Made by a program: the position numbers and the translations under genes. This document shows positions 6,881 to 10,502 of a DNA stretch of 10,502 bases, one piece after another (position 1 is the stretch's first letter; the number at the start of each line of letters is the position of its first letter). Source of the stretch: Pseudomonadota bacterium. GTDB lineage: Bacteria > Pseudomonadota > Gammaproteobacteria > Xanthomonadales > Xanthomonadaceae. Below the pieces are notes generated by a model. It ran no database searches. It was not told where the DNA came from and worked only from the letters and a program-made list of their open reading frames with translations. The stretch spans positions 1 to 10,502 of the forward strand of contig JAEWZE010000186.1 of assembly GCA_023395465.1 (NCBI GenBank). The letters are read 5' to 3'.

Positions 6881-8754
6881 ACGGGGCCGCGGCGATGCTG
6901 ATCGATCCGCCGGTGGACGACCTGCCCTGGCTGCCGCCGGAGGCGCCGCTGGAGATGCCGGTGCAGGACCTGCGCCGCGGCCGGCTGGCGCATCCGCGCC
7001 TGCCCACGACGCCGCCGCGCATGGGGCTGCGGCGCACGCTGGTGTTCGGCGGCACCGCGCTGCTCGGCCTGCTGGCGGCGTACCAGATGTGGTGGCTGCT
7101 GCGCGTGGACGGCATCTCGGTGCTCGAGGGCGTGCTGCTGGCGCTGTTCGTCCCGCTGTTCGCCTGGATCGCGCTGTCCTGCGTCAGCGCGCTGCCGGGC
7201 TTCGTGCGGGTGCTGCGCAAGCGCCCGCTGCGGCTGGGGCTGTCCACCGACGGGCCGCTGCCGCGACTGTCCACGCGCACCGCGCTGCTGGTGCCCGTCT
7301 ACAACGAGGACCCGCACCGCACCTTCGCCGGCGTGCAGGCGATCCTCGAGTCGGTGCTGGCGACCGGGCAGGGCGCCTGCTTCGACCTGTTCATCCTCAG
7401 CGACACGCGCCGCCCCGAGATCGCCGCGGCGGAAGAGCAGGCTTTCCTCGACCTGCGCACCCGGCTCGGCGGCGATGCCGGGATCTACTACCGGCGACGG
7501 CGCGACAACGCCGAACGCAAGGCCGGCAACATCGCCGGCTGGGTCCGGCGCTTCGGCGGCGCGTTCGCCAGCATGCTGATCCTCGACGCCGACAGCCTGA
7601 TGGAAGGCGCCACCATCGTGCGCCTGGCCGCGGCGATGGAGCGGCATCCGGACGTCGCGCTGATCCAGACCCTGCCGCTGGTGGTCAACGGCAACACCAT
7701 CTTCGCGCGCATGCAGCAGTTCTCCGGGCGCGTGTACGGCCCGGTGATCGCGCACGGCGTGGCGTGGTGGCACGGCGCGGAGAGCAACTACTGGGGCCAC
7801 AACGCGATGATCCGCACGCGCGCGTTCGCGGCCGCGGCGGGACTGCCGGCGCTGCAGGGACGCGAACCGTTCGGCGGCAACGTGCTCAGCCACGACTTCG
7901 TCGAGGCCGCGCTGATGCGTCGCGGCGGCTGGGCGCTGCACATGGAGCCCGGCCTCGGCGGCAGTTACGAGGAAGGCCCGCCGTCGCTGACCGACATGCT
8001 GGTGCGCGACCGCCGCTGGTGCCAGGGCAACCTGCAGCACGCGCTGGTGCTGCCCGCGCGCGGACTGCACCCGGTCAGCCGGCTGCACATGATGATCGGC
8101 ATTGGCCATTACTTCACCGCGCCGATGTGGGCGATGCTGATGCTGGTGGGCCTGTCGATCCCGCTGCAGGCCGGCGTGGAGCAAGGCTACGCGCCGCTGG
8201 CGTACTGGCGCGGGGTCGATCCCGAGCGCTTCCTCTGGGTGTTCGCCCTGACCATGGCGCTGCTGTTCGGGCCGAAGCTGCTGGGCCTGGTCGCGGCGCT
8301 GCTGGATGGCCGGACCCGCCGCGCGTTCGGCGGCGGCCTGCGCCTGGCTGCGGGCGCCCTGCTGGAAACCGTGCTGGCCGCGCTGATGGCGCCGATCACC
8401 ATGTACCTACAGTCGCGCGGCGTGGCCGAAGTGCTGGCCGGCAGGGACTCGGGCTGGCACGCGCAGCGGCGCGACGACGGCACCTTGCCGCTGTCGGCGC
8501 TGGTCGCGCGCTACGGCGGGCTGAGCCTGTTCGGTGCGGGCGCCGGCGCGGTGGCCTGGCTGGTCTCCCCCGGACTGGCCGCGTGGATGTCGCCGGTCAT
8601 CGCCGGCATGGTGCTGTCGATCCCGGTGGTGGCGCTGACCTCTGCGCGCCGGCCGGGACAGTGGCTGCGCCGCGCCGGCGTCTTCGCCACGCCCGAGGAG
8701 GTGGCGCCGCCGGCGATCCTGCAGCGCGCCGAGGCGCTGCGGCAGGCGCAATGA
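6877..8754 (+). CDS. opgH: Glucan biosynthesis glucosyltransferase OpgH (MdoH / HrpM)
   Basis: This inner-membrane family GT2 enzyme has 625 residues and polymerises beta-1,2-linked glucose from UDP-glucose into the backbone of osmoregulated periplasmic glucans. The cytosolic catalytic core shows VPVYNEDP (139-146), the DxD motif DAD (237-239) for UDP/metal binding, SHDFVEA (338-344) with probable catalytic Asp340, and the processivity motif RDRRW (377-381). Hydrophobic segments lie at about 53-73 and 82-104 before the core, and at about 409-430, 450-475, 487-510, 547-567 and 570-590 after it. It is clearly shorter than E. coli OpgH (847 residues), mainly at the N-terminus, so most of the extension that binds FtsZ in E. 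coli is absent. The ATG overlaps the opgD stop (ATGA), indicating translational coupling. Homologues were first named hrpM in plant pathogens because mutants lose virulence. Confidence 0.95.
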   Translation: MNGAAAMLIDPPVDDLPWLPPEAPLEMPVQDLRRGRLAHPRLPTTPPRMGLRRTLVFGGTALLGLLAAYQMWWLLRVDGISVLEGVLLALFVPLFAWIALSCVSALPGFVRVLRKRPLRLGLSTDGPLPRLSTRTALLVPVYNEDPHRTFAGVQAILESVLATGQGACFDLFILSDTRRPEIAAAEEQAFLDLRTRLGGDAGIYYRRRRDNAERKAGNIAGWVRRFGGAFASMLILDADSLMEGATIVRLAAAMERHPDVALIQTLPLVVNGNTIFARMQQFSGRVYGPVIAHGVAWWHGAESNYWGHNAMIRTRAFAAAAGLPALQGREPFGGNVLSHDFVEAALMRRGGWALHMEPGLGGSYEEGPPSLTDMLVRDRRWCQGNLQHALVLPARGLHPVSRLHMMIGIGHYFTAPMWAMLMLVGLSIPLQAGVEQGYAPLAYWRGVDPERFLWVFALTMALLFGPKLLGLVAALLDGRTRRAFGGGLRLAAGALLETVLAALMAPITMYLQSRGVAEVLAGRDSGWHAQRRDDGTLPLSALVARYGGLSLFGAGAGAVAWLVSPGLAAWMSPVIAGMVLSIPVVALTSARRPGQWLRRAGVFATPEEVAPPAILQRAEALRQAQ

Positions 8755-8770
8755 AGCGGGCGCGGGGCCG

Positions 8771-8797
8771 CGGGCGCGACGTCAGTCGCCGCGCCCG
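8771..8797. terminator. GC-rich hairpin between convergent opgH and sctT
   Basis: CGGGCGCG (8771-8778) pairs perfectly with CGCGCCCG (8790-8797) around an 11-base loop. An alternative fold uses GCGAC/GTCGC (8776-8780, 8785-8789) plus CGGGC/GCCCG with a 3-base bulge. It begins 16 bases after the opgH stop and works symmetrically on both strands. No T-run follows on either side, so it would be a non-canonical or Rho-assisted bidirectional terminator. Confidence 0.45.
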
Positions 8798-8822
8798 GGC
8801 ACGCGCACCGTGGTCATCGTCC

Positions 8823-8848
8823 CGCGAACAGGTCGGGGTGAATTCGCG
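8823..8848 (-). terminator. Hairpin immediately after the sctT stop
   Basis: CGCGAA (8823-8828) and TTCGCG (8843-8848) form a perfect 6-bp stem with a 14-base loop, abutting the sctT stop codon (8849-8851). It could help end the type III secretion transcript together with the stronger hairpin at 8771-8797. There is no T-run. Confidence 0.25.
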
Positions 8849-9637
8849 CTAGCCACCGAAGGTTTGTCGCAGCAGTTTCAGCAGGCCTTCGCTGTCATGC
8901 AGGCGGCGCACCAGGATCTCCACGTACACGCCCAGCAGCAACAGGATGATGCCGGTCGCCGCCCAGGCCTTCAGCGGCAGGGTGAGCGCGAACACGTTGA
9001 GCTGCGGCGCGTAGCGGTTCACCAGGCCGAACGACAGGTCGACGATCAGCAGGATCACCATCACCGGTGCGGCCAGCACCAGCAGCGTGGTCATGAAGAA
9101 GCCGAACTGGCCCACGAACAGGTTCATGCCCACGGCCGGCAGGTCCGGGTAGAACGAGGTCGGCGGCCAGATCGCGTAGCTCTGCATCAGCAGGTCGAGG
9201 AAGATCAGGAAGGCGCCGCTGGCCATGAACACCCAGGCCGCGAACATCGACAGGAATTCCGCGTGCAGCGAGGTCTGGTGGCCCTGGATCGGATCGAACA
9301 CGGTGGCCATGCTCATGCCGACCTGGGTGTCGATGACGTTGCCGGCGGCCGAGATCGCCCAGAACACGATGCCGAAGCAGAAGCCGATGGCGACGCCGAT
9401 GAACAGCTCCTTGACCACCAGCGCCGGCCACGACAGCGTGCTCATGGTGCCGGCAGGCGCGGTCGTCACCACGATCGGCAGGGCCACGATCGCCAGGCTC
9501 ACCAGGAAGCTGTTGCGCACCATCGCCGGCATGTTCTGCGGGCTGATCAGCGGCAGCATGATGAACGCGCCGATGATCCGCGGCAGCGTCAGGCCCAAGG
9601 CCAGCATCGCGGTCTCGGCGGAGGCGAAGATCTCCAT
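8849..9637 (-). CDS. sctT: Type III secretion export-gate protein SctT
   Basis: The 262-residue polytopic membrane protein belongs to the SctT/FliR family, the large subunit capping the SctRST export pore of the secretion apparatus. Family signatures are a KELFIG segment (76-81), WAISAAGNVIDTQVG (93-107), FDPIQGHQTS (114-123), SYAIWPPTSFYP (153-164) and NRYAPQLNVFALTLPLK (207-223). The ID-TQ-G motif, S-Y-x-x-W-P and APxLNVF are as in YscT-type injectisome proteins. About six hydrophobic segments are seen (roughly 9-31, 43-58, 72-95, 126-150, 178-202, 221-241). The ATG overlaps the sctS stop as TGATG with no strong SD of its own, so translation is probably coupled. It is the last gene of its run: downstream comes the convergent opgH, not the usual sctU. 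Confidence 0.9.
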   Translation of the reverse strand: MEIFASAETAMLALGLTLPRIIGAFIMLPLISPQNMPAMVRNSFLVSLAIVALPIVVTTAPAGTMSTLSWPALVVKELFIGVAIGFCFGIVFWAISAAGNVIDTQVGMSMATVFDPIQGHQTSLHAEFLSMFAAWVFMASGAFLIFLDLLMQSYAIWPPTSFYPDLPAVGMNLFVGQFGFFMTTLLVLAAPVMVILLIVDLSFGLVNRYAPQLNVFALTLPLKAWAATGIILLLLGVYVEILVRRLHDSEGLLKLLRQTFGG

Positions 9638-9903
9638 CAGCGCCGGGTCAGGCTCGGGAACTCGATGAAGATCCGGTTCGAGTATGTGTACAGCGTGCCG
9701 CCGATCATCGCGCCGGTGACGAACAGCGCCAGCACGATCGCCACGAACTTCAGCGCGTAGGCGAACGTCTGCTCCTGGATCTGGGTGGCCGCCTGCAGGA
9801 AGGCCACCACCAGGCCGACGATCGCCGCCGCCGCGATCGGCGGTCCCGACAGCATCAGTACCAGCCACAGCGCTTGCCGGGTCAGTTCGAGTGTCTCGCC
9901 CAT
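9637..9903 (-). CDS. sctS: Type III secretion export-gate protein SctS
   Basis: This small protein of 88 residues has two membrane hairpin segments (about 11-36 and 49-75). QALWLVLMLSGPP (10-22) and TQIQEQTFAYALKFVAIVLA (40-59) match the SctS (YscS/HrcS) family closely. Flagellar FliQ normally has a Pro-Lys at the position where this protein has Leu-Lys (51-52). Several copies assemble with SctR and SctT into the helical export gate in the inner membrane. The gene lies 25 bases after sctR, has a strong ribosome site, and overlaps sctT by one base, as expected for a sctRST operon. Confidence 0.92.
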   Translation of the reverse strand: MGETLELTRQALWLVLMLSGPPIAAAAIVGLVVAFLQAATQIQEQTFAYALKFVAIVLALFVTGAMIGGTLYTYSNRIFIEFPSLTRR

Positions 9904-9908
9904 GCTCG

Positions 9909-9913
9909 CCTCC
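9909..9913 (-). promoter_or_regulatory. Ribosome binding site of sctS
   Basis: On the minus strand GGAGG lies five bases before the ATG at 9903-9901, between sctR and sctS. It is a near-consensus Shine-Dalgarno sequence and fixes the sctS start. Confidence 0.75.
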
Positions 9914-9928
9914 GTCGCGCGCGGCCCG

Positions 9929-10502
9929 TCAGGGCGTGTAGGTCAGCACCAGGCCGTGCACCAGCTTGGCCCAGCCGTCGATCAGCACGAACAGCAGCAG
10001 CTTGAACGGCAGCGAGACCGTGGTGGGCGACATCATCATCATGCCCAGCGCGAGCAGGATGTTGGCCACCACCAGGTCGATGATCAGGAACGGCAGGAAG
10101 ATCAGGAAGCCGATCTGGAAGGCCGTGGTCAGCTCGCTCACGGTAAACGCGGGCACCACCACGATGAAGTCGTTGGCGCTCAGCGAGCCGCGCCGTTCCT
10201 CGGGAAGCAGGCTCTGCGCGCTGCGCAGGAAGAACGCGCGTTCGGCCGGATTGGAGTGGTCGATCAGGAACGCACGCAGCGGTTCCTTGCCCGCTTCGAA
10301 CATGGCCAGCAGGCGCGCGCCTTCGCTGCCGGCGGGCACCAGCGGTGTGGCCGGTTCGGGAGCGGCGGCCGCGGCCGGCGGCGAGGGCGTGCCGGCCGGC
10401 GCCGAGCTGGTGACGACGTTGCGGAACAGCGGCCCAGGGCCGTCGGCCCCGTCCTCGGCCGCATTCCCGGCCGCCACGGCCTCGGCCTCGGCACGTAGCG
10501 CG
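9929..10502 (-). CDS. sctR: Type III secretion export-gate protein SctR, C-terminal part
   Basis: The frame stays open to the window edge, so the N-terminal membrane segments are missing; 190 residues are visible. The C-terminal half is typical SctR: EPLRAFLIDHS, AERAFFLRSAQ, VVVPAFTVSELTTAFQIGF, then two membrane segments with IDLVVANILLALGMMMMSP and VSLPFKLLLFVLIDGW, ending in KLVHGLVLTY. That ending is characteristic of injectisome SctR (YscR/HrcR); FliP ends differently. SctR pentamers form the core of the export pore through which substrates cross the inner membrane. The loop before EPLRAFL is unusual: an Ala/Pro/Gly-rich stretch (encoded by about 10328-10408) where YscR and HrcR have a shorter, ordinary segment. 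The GTG at 10477 is an internal Val codon, not the start. Confidence 0.92.
   Translation of the reverse strand, partial: ALRAEAEAVAAGNAAEDGADGPGPLFRNVVTSSAPAGTPSPPAAAAAPEPATPLVPAGSEGARLLAMFEAGKEPLRAFLIDHSNPAERAFFLRSAQSLLPEERRGSLSANDFIVVVPAFTVSELTTAFQIGFLIFLPFLIIDLVVANILLALGMMMMSPTTVSLPFKLLLFVLIDGWAKLVHGLVLTYTP

Noticed and set aside
8751..8852. 33-codon frame overlapping the opgH stop (ATGA) and ending at the sctT stop
   Set aside because: It is almost all Arg, Gly and Ser, contains the terminator-like hairpins, and has only a poor SD; it is most likely non-coding gap sequence.
8810..9760. Long plus-strand open frame (316 codons) opposite sctT
   Set aside because: It is antisense to a clearly conserved gene, very rich in His, Gln and Arg, and has no recognisable domain; it is a by-product of GC-rich codon use.
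8849..10502. Flagellar fliP-fliQ-fliR
   Set aside because: Gene order and folds are shared, but the motif details (SctR ending HGLVLTY, Leu-Lys rather than Pro-Lys in the small protein, ID-TQ-G and SYAIWP in the last protein) fit the injectisome family better.
1..10502. tRNA, rRNA, CRISPR, insertion sequence or prophage
   Set aside because: No regularly spaced repeats, transposase or integrase motifs, or RNA-gene signatures were seen by eye; the gaps are too short for most of these.

Overview
The window is high-GC proteobacterial DNA. Gene content and protein style point to a gammaproteobacterium of the Xanthomonadaceae/Lysobacteraceae type (Lysobacter, Luteimonas, Xanthomonas relatives). 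The clues are a short OpgH with OpgD directly upstream, and an OpdA-type oligopeptidase. This placement is inference, because there is no rRNA or other marker gene here.

Layout. Bases 1-1356 (+) are the 3' part of a serine beta-lactamase-like (class C / peptidase S12) hydrolase that begins outside the window. A 315-base gap without a convincing gene follows; it holds a 135-base segment bounded by an 11-bp perfect inverted repeat. Bases 1672-3072 (+) encode a single-chain FAD-linked 2-hydroxyacid dehydrogenase (GlcD / D-lactate dehydrogenase family). Bases 3226-5256 (+) encode oligopeptidase A (PrlC/OpdA), a cytosolic zinc peptidase of family M3. Bases 5345-8754 (+) are a two-gene operon for osmoregulated periplasmic glucans: opgD (Tat-type signal, probable TTG start), then opgH (beta-1,2-glucosyltransferase), overlapping by ATGA. 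A 94-base convergent gap with two GC-rich hairpins separates this operon from a minus-strand block (10502 down to 8849). That block encodes sctR (partial), sctS and sctT, the export-gate membrane proteins of an injectisome-type type III secretion system.

How the genes fit together. OpgH would polymerise beta-1,2-glucan at the inner membrane and deliver it to the periplasm, where OpgD would trim, remodel or cyclise it. SctR, SctS and SctT form the membrane pore complex of a type III secretion apparatus, whose remaining genes must lie beyond the right edge or elsewhere. The protein signatures are those of SctRST rather than flagellar FliPQR. The three left-hand genes look like unlinked housekeeping or accessory functions.

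Most notable points: the end of a T3SS locus converging on an opgDH (hrpM-type) operon, with no sctU after sctT; an Ala/Pro-rich insertion in SctR; and a short leader before opgD in which one segment can pair either with an upstream SD copy or with the SD itself. I found no tRNA, rRNA, CRISPR array, insertion sequence or phage gene. I see no convincing wholly new system.
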